The translations under genes and the position numbers were made by a program. Source: Helichrysum umbraculigerum (Eukaryota > Streptophyta > Magnoliopsida > Asterales > Asteraceae). Taken from it: a DNA stretch of 64,000 nt. The number at the start of each line of letters is the position of its first letter. Position 1 is the stretch's first letter. Positions 28,835 through 40,574 of this stretch are shown one piece after another. The stretch covers positions 2,106,501-2,170,500 of the forward strand of contig CATIUR010000014.1 of NCBI GenBank assembly GCA_949592205.1, written 5' to 3'. Under the pieces are notes generated by a model. That model was not told the origin of the DNA and made no database searches. It worked only from the letters and a program-made list of their open reading frames with translations.

Positions 28835-31489
28835 TTAAACCCAGCCCGCAGGAAACTGGCCGTCGGCATGAATTCCATTAGCTACGCAAACAGTAACAAC
28901 ATTGTAAAACTGTTGTGCTAAACGTCTGTTGAATTCATTCTTCTGACCAACCCGAATCCGATTATCATAGAGTTTTCTTAAATCTTTTTCATGAAAATTA
29001 ATCAAACTCATCGGATCATATAGTCTAAACGTTGCTTGCCTCAGATTCCATATACCTCCAACTTCTGGCCACGGTTCAGAATCTGGAACGAAAGTAATAA
29101 CCGCTTCGCCAGTCTGTGGATCAAGTTCCCATTTTACAAGTCTTCTCAGAAAATAATAAGGAACTGATTCCAGAGGTATCTCAGTCAAACATTTAGCAGG
29201 CGAATAGTGAACTTTAACCAAAGGCTTCCTGGTGACTGGATCAATCTTTTTCTTCCACGTATACCGAGTTCCCAACGTCGGCTTCAATTTCGAATAAGTC
29301 TTCGATAATACTTCCCGACGTAGACTTCTCTGAATGAACTCAGCATAATCATTCTCGAAAGGATTAATCAATTTAAGCTGAGCTAATCGATTAATCTCTC
29401 CTTTTGGCAACGTGCTCAATCTATCAAAACGCATTCTGAAATACTGAACTCCATCTTCTCTCTTTATCATAAACAGATTCCTCTGACACTTCCAGCTTTT
29501 AATAACACCGGTATAATTTTGACTAACCCGGTACACTTGACATTTAACTGGAATAGGAACTGGATTTCGTCCCTTAGGCCACCATTTCTTATTTCTCTCT
29601 CTCTTTTCTTCAGCAGTTAATTTCTTCGCTGCTGAGTCCGGTGCCTGTGTCTCTGAAGCTGGAGTTGCAGCAGAACTTGATTTTCCATGTTGAGCTTTAT
29701 CAGGACTCTCGTCTTCACTTGAATCAGATTCTATAATTGGTGCATCATCATAAGCTTCCCCAGATTGTGCATCATCATACGTTTCATCTGCATTCAACTG
29801 TTCCTCTTCAATCGAGACATCCTCGTTCATCTCAAAAACATTCTCTGTTTCTTCCTCAGAGCCAACTCCACTGGCCATCCTCTGAATAAATGATAAGTCA
29901 GCGAATGAGTAATCAACTGCCAGCGGTCTCGGTTGCCCTGGAATATCATCAACAGAGAAATAATCCAAAAGAGAAATATTTTCATTAACATTTTCAATTA
30001 CAGGGTTGGGATTTACAGACGCAGGTTCACTTGACTCTAAAGTGGGTATCCCAGACCCAGACTCCCCCGAGGCAAGTAACCTGCCTTCCAAAACATTAAC
30101 CCTAAGCGTCGTTTCCTCAAGCTCCTTAGATTGGACCTCGATCAACGCAGCTTGTTCAGCAATCTTCTCGTCTTGAGCCTCCAGCTTTTGCTTCATCTGC
30201 TGCATATCTTCCATTATCTTTTGCATGAAAGCTGGAGTCGGTTGAATCTCAAAAGCATCCTGCTGCTGTGGATTGACTGGAGCTCGTGTTGACGAAGAAC
30301 GACGAACACGACGTCTCGGTTGATAAGTCTCATCAGCAGGATCATCACCGTCACGTGTACGTTTTCCCTTATCCCTTGGAGGTACATACTTACGTCCTGC
30401 CCGGATCCGACGCTGAATTCGCAGATATCTGAATGAATCGGAAAGCCTGATACTTTCCATCTCAGAGGGATGCAGAACAGTACCATCCGAGTGCTCAGGC
30501 GTCGGACCCCCATCATGAGGACCTACATTGACCGGTTCTTCAGAATCAGAACTCTCAACCGTTTCATGAGATGCAGGATTGTCTGAGTCAACGTGCCCAA
30601 ACTGCTCAATGTTCTCCAAAATAGCCTCCACATGCTCCCCCGCAGCTTGAACAGGAACATTCATGAGTGGTTGCTGTGGTGCTGGAACATCCATATACTG
30701 AGGATCTGGGGGCGGTACATAATTTTCATCCACAATAGCACCGAATAAAGGAACATCCCTTGGTGCCTCGACCCCTTTCTCATACCCTGCACAAATAGTG
30801 AAAATCCGACTCATCATCGGTGAAATCTTGAGCGGCTGATCGATATCACCCTGTGCCTGAAGCTCCGGATGATGACGATTGATGTGCAACTGTACAAATC
30901 TTGGATATAAAATCCATTTCTGATCCCCGGCATTCGCATTATCAACCATAGCCCTGAAGATAAATCCCGAGAAGTTGAACGGCTTGTTATATACCAACGC
31001 TAACATAGCAGAAGCCAGACTTCGGCTCATCCCATCCGTTCCACCTTTCCTATTCCCCAAGCAAACAATGATCACATGCATCAAATAACGCCATACACGT
31101 GTGAGATTCGCTTTTCTATACTGATCAGAGGGAATCCCGGGATATCCTATCCGTTGCATAGCTCCGGTAACGAAAATATGATCAAAACCGACAGGCATAT
31201 CCGGTTGATCATTCAGCTGTAAAAGTTCCCGAATGCTCTGTTCTGTAATAGTGATCTCCGTACCCAGAACGGTAGAGACCAATCGTCTAACGTCGTTTTC
31301 AGTAACGACAGTTGCGTTTCTCCAAAAAGGGTTGATCAGATTTCCAAACGCCATAGTGTTGTCGGAAATGGCGTGGAATACCCTTGAACGTCTCAAAAAC
31401 GCGATCATCTGGCGATACGGTGCAGCTTTATCAGAAGTGTCAGTAAGGTAAGCAGCCGTATTATGACGAGCTTCAAAAATCAAAGCCAT
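28835..31489 (-). CDS. ORF3 protein of Y (884 aa), unknown function
   Basis: An intact minus-strand frame starts at the ATG 31489 (MALIFEARHNTAAYL). The start was chosen as in W, two bases after an acceptor-like tract. It has the same architecture as W ORF3: N-terminal domain shared with Z and X, acidic/proline-rich middle with 'PRRRVRRSSS', a coiled coil, and a conserved basic C-terminus ending 'HADGQFPAGWV'. Differences from W cluster in the middle: Y lacks a duplicated 'VQAAGEN' unit and has an extra acidic segment near residue 590. N- and C-terminal domains are nearly identical. No membrane segment is visible. Confidence 0.85.
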   Translation of the reverse strand: MALIFEARHNTAAYLTDTSDKAAPYRQMIAFLRRSRVFHAISDNTMAFGNLINPFWRNATVVTENDVRRLVSTVLGTEITITEQSIRELLQLNDQPDMPVGFDHIFVTGAMQRIGYPGIPSDQYRKANLTRVWRYLMHVIIVCLGNRKGGTDGMSRSLASAMLALVYNKPFNFSGFIFRAMVDNANAGDQKWILYPRFVQLHINRHHPELQAQGDIDQPLKISPMMSRIFTICAGYEKGVEAPRDVPLFGAIVDENYVPPPDPQYMDVPAPQQPLMNVPVQAAGEHVEAILENIEQFGHVDSDNPASHETVESSDSEEPVNVGPHDGGPTPEHSDGTVLHPSEMESIRLSDSFRYLRIQRRIRAGRKYVPPRDKGKRTRDGDDPADETYQPRRRVRRSSSTRAPVNPQQQDAFEIQPTPAFMQKIMEDMQQMKQKLEAQDEKIAEQAALIEVQSKELEETTLRVNVLEGRLLASGESGSGIPTLESSEPASVNPNPVIENVNENISLLDYFSVDDIPGQPRPLAVDYSFADLSFIQRMASGVGSEEETENVFEMNEDVSIEEEQLNADETYDDAQSGEAYDDAPIIESDSSEDESPDKAQHGKSSSAATPASETQAPDSAAKKLTAEEKRERNKKWWPKGRNPVPIPVKCQVYRVSQNYTGVIKSWKCQRNLFMIKREDGVQYFRMRFDRLSTLPKGEINRLAQLKLINPFENDYAEFIQRSLRREVLSKTYSKLKPTLGTRYTWKKKIDPVTRKPLVKVHYSPAKCLTEIPLESVPYYFLRRLVKWELDPQTGEAVITFVPDSEPWPEVGGIWNLRQATFRLYDPMSLINFHEKDLRKLYDNRIRVGQKNEFNRRLAQQFYNVVTVCVANGIHADGQFPAGWV

Positions 31490-31491
31490 AT

Positions 31492-31516
31492 CTGCAAAAA
31501 CAGAAACAGATTGCAA
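31492..31516 (-). promoter_or_regulatory. Putative 3' splice acceptor before Y ORF3
   Basis: On the minus strand the tract CTGTTTCTGTTTTTGCAG ends two bases before the ORF3 ATG, as in W. Confidence 0.6.
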
Positions 31517-31581
31517 CTCGAAAAAGGTTAGAAAAAAATGTTACATTTTTAAACAAAACCTCTACAAATTCCCTGGAACTA

Positions 31582-32354
31582 GCGACGTAGCAACGTACGT
31601 CGCATAACACAGAGCGACGTAGAACTGTACGTCGCTAAAATTCAAAATAAATTGAAAAGCGACGTAAGGCCTGACGTCGCATAAAATTCGAGCGACGTCA
31701 AGGGGGACGTCGCATTTTGCAATTTATTGTGAATTTAATCACTTTAATTAAAACAGCGACGTAGAGTGGTACGTCGCATCGGACGTCGCAGTAAAAGCGA
31801 CGTAGGGATGGGCGACGTAGGAAATTAATAATAATTAAATAAAGCGACGTAGGCCACGACGTCGCAGCGTACGTCGCACTGACGAACAGGCGTCCCCAAC
31901 CCAGAAACCCTAACCCTCGAATTTAGGGGTTTTCAAAATCAATCACATTACGAGGTGCGGCTAACGATGGTGATCACGAAAACATAAGTGATAATAGTTA
32001 TAACATCCAATTAACCATCGAATTTAACCCAAAACCGAAACCCTTTAAACCCGTATCACATATATAGCAATTAAACATAATATACACGGTGAAAAAAGGT
32101 GAATATGGTACCTAAGTGTGCGGAATAACGAGTAGATCAAAACTACGTAAGTGAATCGGAATGAAAACAGCTACAAATCACGAAAATTGCTCGAAAATTG
32201 CTACGTCGCAAATCGCCACTGGTTCGTCGCAGGCTACGTCGCACGTGAATAGTGAATAGTGTGACGGTTTACGTCGCAGTCGAGACTATATATAGTCTAA
32301 CCCTATGTGCGACGTAGGCTGGGACGTCGCAGGCGACGTAGAACTGGACGTCGC
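31582..32354. repeat. ACGT dyad arrays upstream of Y ORF3
   Basis: Inverted pairs GCGACGT-N8-ACGTCGC recur with spacers AGCAACGT, AGAACTGT, AAGGCCTG, CAAGGGGG, AGAGTGGT, AGGCCACG, AGGCTGGG and AGAACTGG. Many spacers differ from W while the arms stay the same. Confidence 0.92.
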
Positions 32355-33484
32355 ATAGAGCAGTTTTGATGCAATTTTGACATTTTCAAACCGTTTACTC
32401 GTTATTTTAGCAAATAATTTCCAAATAACTCGTGACTTGGGAAAAATAACGCAGAATAAAAATAAAGCATAAAACTAAAAAATCTTTTTGGTATTTTCTT
32501 TAATTTTACAAAAAGTAAAAAATAAACAAAATAAAATAACTAACACTCTATTTTTGGTGACGGAGTTGAGTTGTCTGATTAGGGATCATATCGGAATAAC
32601 ATGCATTTATTAGGAATAGTAAGTGTTATTTCGATCATCAGTATATTTGTCCACTTTAAATTTACGTGGCACATTTAAAACACCTGTTATAAAAATTATT
32701 TCAAAACGATTATTGGTATTGTTTGACCACCTAAACACGTTACATCCGTGTCTGTGAGTTAACCTTTATTGTTAGTATGAATATTAATTTTGAGAAACCT
32801 ATTATATGATATACTGATAAACTTCAGTAAAACAAACACTGCATATTCACACAAGGTAGAGATTACAAGACCAAGTTTATCTCGGTTTTCTCGTAACATG
32901 CACTTGATATTTATATTTAGGCATACATCAAACCGACTATGAAGATACTAGTGGCCCCAGATCTGTACAAAGTACAACAGAGGGTCCCTTAGTATGAACA
33001 TAACAAGTTTGAGACTATTTGCATAACTAATGAATTCAGGTCTGTACGTGAGTACAACAATAGTCACCATTAGTTAGGCGAATAATCATATTATCACTAT
33101 ATGCCCTTTTTACAATTACATAATTATGACAGTGTATGATAGTACTTCCATTTATCAATTAAGACTTATGTCATACATCATATAACATTTTTCTCAAAGT
33201 AATAGACAAGTATTTAAATTACCTCTTAATATCTCAGAGACCGGTGTGTACCATGCCTACCAATACATCGTATGATGAAGATAATTTAGATAAAAACTGT
33301 TTTAAGTGTGTTAGATAAACCTACTGACACATCCAAGATAAACCTTAAAATTCCATTTTGTGCATGTCACCCGATGTACTATCATATCCCAAGTTGTTTA
33401 CAGACACAACTTCAACGTCTATTTTAAAAATGTAGCAACCTTGCGTTTTCTTTAATACTAAAGAGTATAAAGAGTGACTGTTGC

Positions 33485-33486
<2 letters not shown>

Positions 33487-33513
<27 letters not shown>
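33487..33513 (-). repeat. A27 tract (element strand) downstream of Y pol
   Basis: A run of 27 T on the plus strand, about 37 bp beyond the pol stop. The W counterpart is 18 long. Confidence 0.9.
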
Positions 33514-33518
<5 letters not shown>

Positions 33519-33550
33519 GAATTTAAAAACTTAAAAATCCAAGTCACAAA

Positions 33551-36500
33551 TCATTTCTTTGACTGAAAGAACCTTAAACCTATCAGATTGACCAGTTCAA
33601 TAAAACGTGATCGCAAAAAGGCTTTTGTGAAAAGGTCCGCACACTGCTTAAGGGTCTCTATATGTACGACATCTATAAGGTGTTTCTCAAAGCAATCCCG
33701 TATAAAGTGGAACCTAAGTTCAATATGTTTGGTCTTAGAGTGCTGTACGGGATTGTGAGTTATAGATATAGCAGCTGTATTATATATATAAATAGGAGTC
33801 ATAGAGAGATTGAACCCGTAATCACGCAGCTGATGCTGAATCCAGAGAACTTGAGAACAGCAACTTGCAGCAGCAACATACTCGGCTTCAGCTGTGGAAA
33901 TAGCAACCGCAGTCTGCTTTTTGCACTGCCAAGAAACTAAGCGCGATCCAAGGAACTGACATCCTCCAGTAGTTGACTTCATATCTATCTTGCAGCCACC
34001 AAGATCCGAATCCGAATAGGCAGTTAACTCGAAGTTTTTTTCGTTTGAATACCATAGACCCAGAGATGGCCTAAAAGCGAGATATCCAAAAATGCGTTTT
34101 ACTGCCTTCATATGAGACACCTTCGGATTTGCTTGAAATCGTGAGCAGAGAGAAACAGCAAACACTATATCTGGTCTTGAGGCAGTCAGGTACATGAGAG
34201 AGCCTATCATTGAGCGATAGTCTTTCTCCTTGCAATCTTCATCGTCCTCATTAGGTCCAAGATTGTGTCTTGCTTCAATTGGAGTGCCGTAGTGTTTACA
34301 GTTGAGCAATTCATATCGCTTTAACATGTCAGTGACATATTTTGACTGGTGGATATAAATTCCATTGTCAGATTGCTCAACCTGTAGCCCCAGAAAGAAC
34401 GTGAGTTCCCCCATAGCACTCATTTCAAACTCAGATTTCATCAGTCCTTCAAAATCTTTGCACAACTGATCATTAGTTGATCCAAAAATAATGTCGTCCA
34501 CATAGACCTGCACAAGTAACAAATCCGCTCCTTCCCTTTTGATGAAAAGCGTGCTATCAATCTGTCCTCTGTCAAAACCATTCTTCTGCAAATACTTGGC
34601 AAGTCGCTCATACCAAAGTCGAGGAGATTGATGAAGACCATACAAAGCTTTCTTCAGTTTGCAAACATGATTAGGATGCTTTGGGTCTTCAAAACCTGGA
34701 GGTTGACACACATAAATCACTGCGTCGACATCTCCATAAAGAAAGGCACACTTCACGTCAAGTTGATACACGCGGAATCCTTTAAAAGAAGCATAAGCTA
34801 GAAAAATCCGAATTGATTCCAAACGAGCAACAGGAGCGAAAACTTCATCATAGTCAATACCCTCTAATTGACTATATCCTTGAACTACCAGACGGGCTTT
34901 GTTTCGAATAACAGCCCCACGATCATCCATTTTGTTACGGAAAACCCAACGAGTACCCGTCAAGTGAGCACCCTTGGGTAGAGGAACAATTTCCCAAACA
35001 TTCATCTTGTTTATTTGCTGTAGTTCCTCCTGCATAGCCTCGACCCAAGATGGATCCTTTAAGGCTTGATCAACCTTTTTAGGTTCAATTTGAGACAAAT
35101 GACATGAATCGATATGTGCAATAAGTCCCAAAAGTTGCTGAGCTGAAGTCTGCTTTGCTTGCTGTCGTGTTTGAACAGATGCATGAGGATCACCAATGAT
35201 ATTATCAATGGGGTGATCCTTATGTATACGAGTTTCTGGTATGGCACCTGGCACAAGATTCACACCTAGATTGTTCAAATCTCCCTCAGTTTCGGGAGTA
35301 GCAGCAGACTCAGGAATGGCTATCTCTTCTTCTTCTACTTCATCTTCATGAGAAAATAAGTGAGAGTAGGCCATTGTTTCCTCCATTTCATCTTCTTCTT
35401 GTGGTTCCTCTAAAGGAGGCATGTTTGGATCATATGGAAGCTCCTTTGTGTAGGTATAAACTGTTTTAGAAGGAGCAGCCGAAGATGATGGAGTAGGAGA
35501 TGGTGTTGATGGTGGTGATTTGGTAGTTGTTTGTGGTTGTGTGGGTGGTTGTGTTGGTGTAGGTGTAGGTTGTGGAGGTGTAGGATTAGTTGGTGGAGGT
35601 GCGGGTGTTGAATTGGGAGATGGGTCAGATGGTTTATTAGTAACAGGTGTATCTTGAGTAAGATCAAGTTCATGAAGTATAGAAACCAATTCTTCCATTT
35701 CATCTTCTTCCGGAATATTGAAAGAGTTGAAGAGGTTTCCATAGTTGAAAAACCAATCCGGACCCGTTCCTTGAGGAGGTTCCGTATACCTTAAACATTT
35801 CATTTCAAAATGCTCCTCAATCTGATTCGATGATTTGTTAAAGACTCTTTTGTTCGGAGAATTGACTGAATATCCAAGAAAAATCCCTTCAACAGCTTTA
35901 TCACCAAACTTAGAGACCTTATCTTTTGTAATCATGATCAGGCATGGACACCCAAATGGTTCTAGGAACTGTAGATTTGGCTTACGGTTATTAAAAAGTT
36001 CATAACACGTTTTGTTCCTTTTCTTAACCGTGAGTACTCTGTTGAGAACATAACAGGCAGTATTAACTGTCTCAGCCCAGAATTTGATTGGTAACTTGGA
36101 GTCAGCTAACATAGTCCGAGCTGTCTCGATTATTGTCCTGTTCTTCCTTTCTGCAACTCCATTCTGTTGTGGAGTCCTCGGAGCACTAAATTGATGCTCA
36201 ATACCTCTTGTAGCACAAAACAATTCGAGAGTTGAGTTCTTGAACTCAGTTCCATTGTCGCTTCGTATCCTTTTCACCTTCAAGTTGCACAGATTTGCCA
36301 ACTTGTCCAACAAATACACCAGAATCTCAGGAGTTTCCCCTTTTGTGGTCAAAAAATAAACCCACGAAAACCTTGAGTAGTCATCAGTAACTACCAAGCA
36401 GTAAGACCGACCACCAATGCTCTTTGTAGAAACTGGACCGAAAAGATCCATATGCAGTAGTTCCAATGGAGCATTTATGGAATTCACCTGCTTAGATTTA

Positions 36501-37084
36501 TGGGACTTCTTACGTAGCTTTCCTTTTTGGCAGGAGATACAGTCATCCATTAAAGCAAATGACTGTTTCGGAACTCCTAGCACTAGGTCATTTTTGGTCA
36601 AGAAATTCATTTTTCGGAAATGAATATGTCCCATTCGTCTGTGCCAAAGCAGTGATTCCTTTTCAGAAGCCTTAGACAAGAGACACGTATACTCGTTCGA
36701 TGTCTCAACAGTTCTCATATTCAAAATGTATGTGTCATCCTTTCTTGGTGCTCTCAGTAACACCCATTCTTCCGGAATGACATAACCAGGCTTCAATATC
36801 ACACACTCTGTCTTTGTGAACGCAGTTGTATAATCCTTATCACAGACCTGTGAAACACTTAGCAAGTTGTGCGTAAGCTGTTCCACGTAGTTCACATTTT
36901 CGAAACTAACATTGCCGTTAGTTAACGTTCCTCTTCCAGAAATAGTTCCCCCAGAATCTCCAGCAAAGGCAACATAACCTCCTGCATGTGGTTTAATATC
37001 TACAAGCAAGGATACATCACCTGTCATATGTCGTGAGCAGCCACTGTCCAAATACCATTCACTATCTTTAACACGTTCTGACTG
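33551..37084 (-). CDS. pol: Pol polyprotein of Y, open frame
   Basis: An uninterrupted minus-strand frame of about 1177 codons runs from the acceptor. It has protease DSG in 'WYLDSGCSRHMTGD' and an integrase with 'LWHRRMGH', 'CISCQKGKL', 'HMDLFG', 'SDNGTEF' and 'NGVAERKN'. A P/T-rich linker precedes RT with 'YVDDIIFGS' (about 34494-34505). RNase H has 'YSDSDLGG' and 'TAEAEYVAA'. The third RNase H acidic position is changed: codon 33782-33784 reads Tyr (IYIYNTAAI) where W, Z and X have Asp (IDN). No credible ATG opens the frame, so it needs fusion to gag or another initiation. Although open, RNase H is probably inactive. Confidence 0.93.
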   Translation of the reverse strand, partial: QSERVKDSEWYLDSGCSRHMTGDVSLLVDIKPHAGGYVAFAGDSGGTISGRGTLTNGNVSFENVNYVEQLTHNLLSVSQVCDKDYTTAFTKTECVILKPGYVIPEEWVLLRAPRKDDTYILNMRTVETSNEYTCLLSKASEKESLLWHRRMGHIHFRKMNFLTKNDLVLGVPKQSFALMDDCISCQKGKLRKKSHKSKQVNSINAPLELLHMDLFGPVSTKSIGGRSYCLVVTDDYSRFSWVYFLTTKGETPEILVYLLDKLANLCNLKVKRIRSDNGTEFKNSTLELFCATRGIEHQFSAPRTPQQNGVAERKNRTIIETARTMLADSKLPIKFWAETVNTACYVLNRVLTVKKRNKTCYELFNNRKPNLQFLEPFGCPCLIMITKDKVSKFGDKAVEGIFLGYSVNSPNKRVFNKSSNQIEEHFEMKCLRYTEPPQGTGPDWFFNYGNLFNSFNIPEEDEMEELVSILHELDLTQDTPVTNKPSDPSPNSTPAPPPTNPTPPQPTPTPTQPPTQPQTTTKSPPSTPSPTPSSSAAPSKTVYTYTKELPYDPNMPPLEEPQEEDEMEETMAYSHLFSHEDEVEEEEIAIPESAATPETEGDLNNLGVNLVPGAIPETRIHKDHPIDNIIGDPHASVQTRQQAKQTSAQQLLGLIAHIDSCHLSQIEPKKVDQALKDPSWVEAMQEELQQINKMNVWEIVPLPKGAHLTGTRWVFRNKMDDRGAVIRNKARLVVQGYSQLEGIDYDEVFAPVARLESIRIFLAYASFKGFRVYQLDVKCAFLYGDVDAVIYVCQPPGFEDPKHPNHVCKLKKALYGLHQSPRLWYERLAKYLQKNGFDRGQIDSTLFIKREGADLLLVQVYVDDIIFGSTNDQLCKDFEGLMKSEFEMSAMGELTFFLGLQVEQSDNGIYIHQSKYVTDMLKRYELLNCKHYGTPIEARHNLGPNEDDEDCKEKDYRSMIGSLMYLTASRPDIVFAVSLCSRFQANPKVSHMKAVKRIFGYLAFRPSLGLWYSNEKNFELTAYSDSDLGGCKIDMKSTTGGCQFLGSRLVSWQCKKQTAVAISTAEAEYVAAASCCSQVLWIQHQLRDYGFNLSMTPIYIYNTAAISITHNPVQHSKTKHIELRFHFIRDCFEKHLIDVVHIETLKQCADLFTKAFLRSRFIELVNLIGLRFFQSKK

Positions 37085-37108
37085 CTGCAACACACAAACG
37101 AAAGGAGA
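37085..37108 (-). promoter_or_regulatory. Putative 3' splice acceptor at the gag/pol border of Y
   Basis: The same tract as W, ending TGTGTTGCAG on the minus strand right after the gag stop, with pol in phase 0. Confidence 0.5.
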
Positions 37109-39925
37109 TTAGTGAGAAACGGTGACCCAAGCCTTTACAGACTTAGGTCGACCGTGGTCATCAACAATAATCACGTCAGATAGGATTTTATCTTTAAACA
37201 AATTAGAATTTTTATCTGATGTGTTATTGTTGACGACTGAAGAGTCAACATCAGACTCTTTACGTTTCCAAACTTTTGAAGATTCGGAATCGGTAATAGA
37301 AGTAATGTTGGGCTTTTGAATTGGCAAAGATTTTTGCTCAACATTACTTGGTTTCGAAACAGGCTTGGGAGAGTTTGAGTAACGCCTAGGTGGAGATTTA
37401 GAAAAAGAGTTTCTATAAACAGATGTCCTAGGCATCTCTCTCCCATATCGCTGATTTGACAGCTTTGGACATTCACGGATTAAATGTCCTTGTTTCTTGC
37501 AGTAGAAACAAGAACGAGTCTCAACAAACGGTTGAGGCTGAGGAATTACCACAGGAGGTGGAGAAACATTTCTAGAACATGAACATTGAGTACACGTCTT
37601 AGAAAATGTTTGTCTTGGTTGAGAGGTTGAAGTTGATGGTTTATCATACGAAACATTTTCATTTACTAATTTTCTTTGCAAAATCTTTACAGGTGACTGT
37701 AAAGTTTGTTGTTTCGAGTTTAAAACCTTAGCTTTTCCCTTATTTGGTTGAACCTTAATTTCAGGTTCAACCTTTGAAATCCCTTTTTCAGGTTTAAATG
37801 CAACCTTCTTAACCTTCGGATACTCCTGATCCGTAATGTCCTCAATCTCAACAATCTCCTCAACACTAATAGGAGATTCATTCTTTACTTCAACATTCTC
37901 CTTATCACTAACTGGAGATTCATTCTTTACCTCAACATTCTCCTTAATACTAACTGGAGATTCATGCACAGACTTAACAAACTTTGGCAAGGGGTACTCT
38001 GACCGCTTGGTTTTCTCCTTTGCCGGTTTGTTATGTTTTGTCTCTTTAGCATCTATAGCTTTTAAACCATAAAGCTTGGACCAGTCAACTGGAATCTCTT
38101 CAAAGCCTTCCTTAACAGGCAGGGGACAGTGAGTAGTAGGAGGAGGAACTGAGTTGTATCCCAATCCCTCATTCTTTTTCCCTTTAGTACCGTGCTTGCT
38201 AAGAATTTCATTAAAGACAACCGTTGAGGAATTTGAACCTAAGATTTTACTCTTATAATTTTCATACTCAGCTTTTAAATCTGTAAGTTCTTTATTTAAA
38301 AGTTCAATTTCAACCAGATAGCTTTTAATGGCATCTTCTTGACTAAAAACTTTAGACTTATATTTTTAAGTATCTAACCGATGAGCCTCAAGATGTTTTT
38401 CATAAAGTTTCTCATTAGCTTTTAAAAAATTATTTGAGTCGGTTAGTTTTTCATTCTTTTTCCTCAACTCAGCGCTCTCTGTCTGATATGCCTTTAGAGA
38501 TTCAGTTAACTTAATGCATGAAATACAATTTAACGGTTCATCATGTACCTCATTCACAATGTGAGCCATCAGACACTGTTGGTAATGCTGGGAGACAGGC
38601 GTCCAATCTTGACTTGTAGGCTCAAAAGCAATCAGGGCATTATCAGCAATCCCTTTCTTAGTAACTTCCGGTTCTTTGGCCTTTGGAGGAGTAGAAGGTG
38701 TTGTGAATCCCGAAGCTGGCATTTTGGGTTTCTCGCACTCCCTGGCGAAGTGACCCAAATTTTGACAATTATAACAACGGACCTTACTCTTGTCAAATCC
38801 GAAGCCAGTCTTTCCATCACCCTCCAAGCTTTTACGCCCTGTCCTCTGCAAGAACTTTTGAATTCTACGGGTGATCATTGCCACATTCCAAGTTAAATCC
38901 ATTTGCTCCAGATCGTCTTCATCAAGCTGAGCATAGTCCTCCTTAGTCAACTCCAAAGTTAGATTCGGTTGAGTAACCAAATCCTTGTAAGAGCTTAAGA
39001 AAGCTGTGTAGATGGCAGCTTGCTCCTGAATAGCAGGTGAGACTTGAACCTGTTGTTGATTTGAAGAAGGTCCAGTCATGAAAACAGAATGAATCCCATC
39101 AGAGGAAGAAGAAGTCGATGAAGCATTTGTATTTGATACAAAGGCAACTCCTAATCCATAAGTCTTTCCAGAGTTGATCTTAACACCATACACACTAGGA
39201 TTCTGAACAGCAGAACCAGACCTAGTTTCTTTCTTCTTAATCTCCATCGCGTGAGCTTGAAGATCCCCTATCAACGCATCCAAAGACATGTTTGCAAGTT
39301 CTTCATTTTCCTTTAAAAATTGAACTTTAATATCCCAAGAACTCGGCAACACATCCAGTAGCTTCTTATTTACTTCAATTGAAGGAAAAGTATAACCCCC
39401 TTCAAACAACTCACCAACTAACCGTGAGTACCTAGTGAATAAAGAAGTCGTATCTTCATCAGGAAGGATGTCAAAGATATCGTACTGTTTCTTAATCAGT
39501 TCGAGCTTGGCTTCCTTGTACTTATCATTCCCTCCACAACGAGTTTCAATAGCCTTCCACAAATCAAAGGCTGTTTCATGAGTTCTGAAAAGCCATAGAA
39601 CATCCTTGGTTAAACACATTTTAATCATTGAAAAAGATTTTCTTTCAGTATCAAAATCTTTCTTCTCCTCGGGAGACATGGCTTTATAGGTTTTAGCGGG
39701 ACGAATACCACGGTATTCCCCTTCAGCTAATGGAGGTACATAGCGCTCACGTAATGGTCCCCATAATTCTGGACAGTGAAAGTCAATATATTGCTCAACT
39801 CGGTCTCTCCAGTACACATAATCCATGTCCGCAGTAAATAGTGGAGGCTTATTACTTGAACCTATGTCATTGCTTTGTTTAATCATTTCTCTCAAACCTC
39901 TAATATCCTCTTTATCAGCTGCCAT
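37109..39925 (-). pseudogene. gag: Gag of Y with one nonsense codon
   Basis: Start is the ATG at 39925 (MAADKEDIRGL). The frame is open for 519 codons through the gag domain, knuckle 1 (CYNCQNLGHFAREC) and the start of the coiled coil. It meets a TAA at 38366-38368 where W has CAA (a C-to-T change). It then continues in the same frame through the 'ESPVS' repeats, knuckle 2 (CFYCKKQGHLIREC) and the end 'KAWVTVSH'. The N-terminal 519 residues could still be made and may package RNA. This is the least damaged W/Y gag. Confidence 0.93.
37880..37975 (-). repeat. Coding tandem repeat in the Y gag C-terminal region
   Basis: Three 45-48 bp units encode variants of 'ESPVSxKENVEVKN'. W has the matching repeat at about 11420-11530. 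It lies in a charged, low-constraint linker before knuckle 2. Confidence 0.7.
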
Positions 39926-39977
39926 TTTAATTACTTAAAAAAAATATTCTTAATTAAAAAATAATATTCTGATCTTA

Positions 39978-40344
39978 GCGACGTAGAAGGGTACGTCGCA
40001 CAAAGATTATGCGACGTTGATAGGTACGTCGCACCAAGCAAAGGATTCAATCAAGAATCAGAAATATGCGACGTTGAGAAGTACGTCGCAGATGACGTCG
40101 CAGAGGACGTCGCAGAATCACACTATGCGACGTAGAGAGGTACGTCGCAGATGACGTCGCAGAGGACGTCGCAGAATCACACTATGCGACGTAGAGAGGT
40201 ACGTCGCAGATGACGTCGCAGAGGACGTCGCAGAGGACGTCGCAGAATCACACTACGTCGCAACACGACGTCGCACAGACTAATTAAAGTCCAAATCACT
40301 ACGTCGCACGCGACGTCGCAGATTACGTCGCAGTGGTACGTCGC
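39978..40344. repeat. ACGT motif array in the Y leader
   Basis: The leader has the same motif as W but three 59-bp tandem units (starting 40081, 40140 and 40199) against two in W. The third carries an extra 12-bp step. Half-sites are GCGACGT/ACGTCGC. Confidence 0.92.
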
Positions 40345-40560
40345 AAAACGCACTGAACAGCGGCCAAAAACCCTAAAAACGAATTTTTAACCCTAAACGA
40401 AAACCACGAATTTCGAACGACAGAAACCTTCAAGAATCCCAATAATACTGATCGAAAACCTGTAAAAACACAAAACAAACGTGATAAACACGAAAACACA
40501 CGAATATCACGTCCTTTTAAAACCCAAACTCGATCCGAATCGCCAAAAACGAGCCTCACT
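40345..40560 (-). other. Proximal leader of Y
   Basis: This is A/C-rich on the plus strand and the counterpart of 8891-9106 in W. No recognisable feature. Confidence 0.6.
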
Positions 40561-40572
40561 GCTCTGATACCA
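40561..40572 (-). other. Primer binding site (tRNA-iMet), Y
   Basis: TGGTATCAGAGC on the minus strand, two bases from the 5' LTR. Confidence 0.95.
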
Positions 40573-40574
40573 GT

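Larger units (their letters stand above)
31490..33550 (-). other. Non-coding spacer between pol and ORF3 of Y
   Basis: It is the counterpart of 15834-17869 in W. It holds two clusters of the ACGT dyad (31582-31877 and 32203-32354) and a T-run (A27 on the element strand). The stretch between about 32360 and 33480 has no recognisable gene. Confidence 0.85.
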
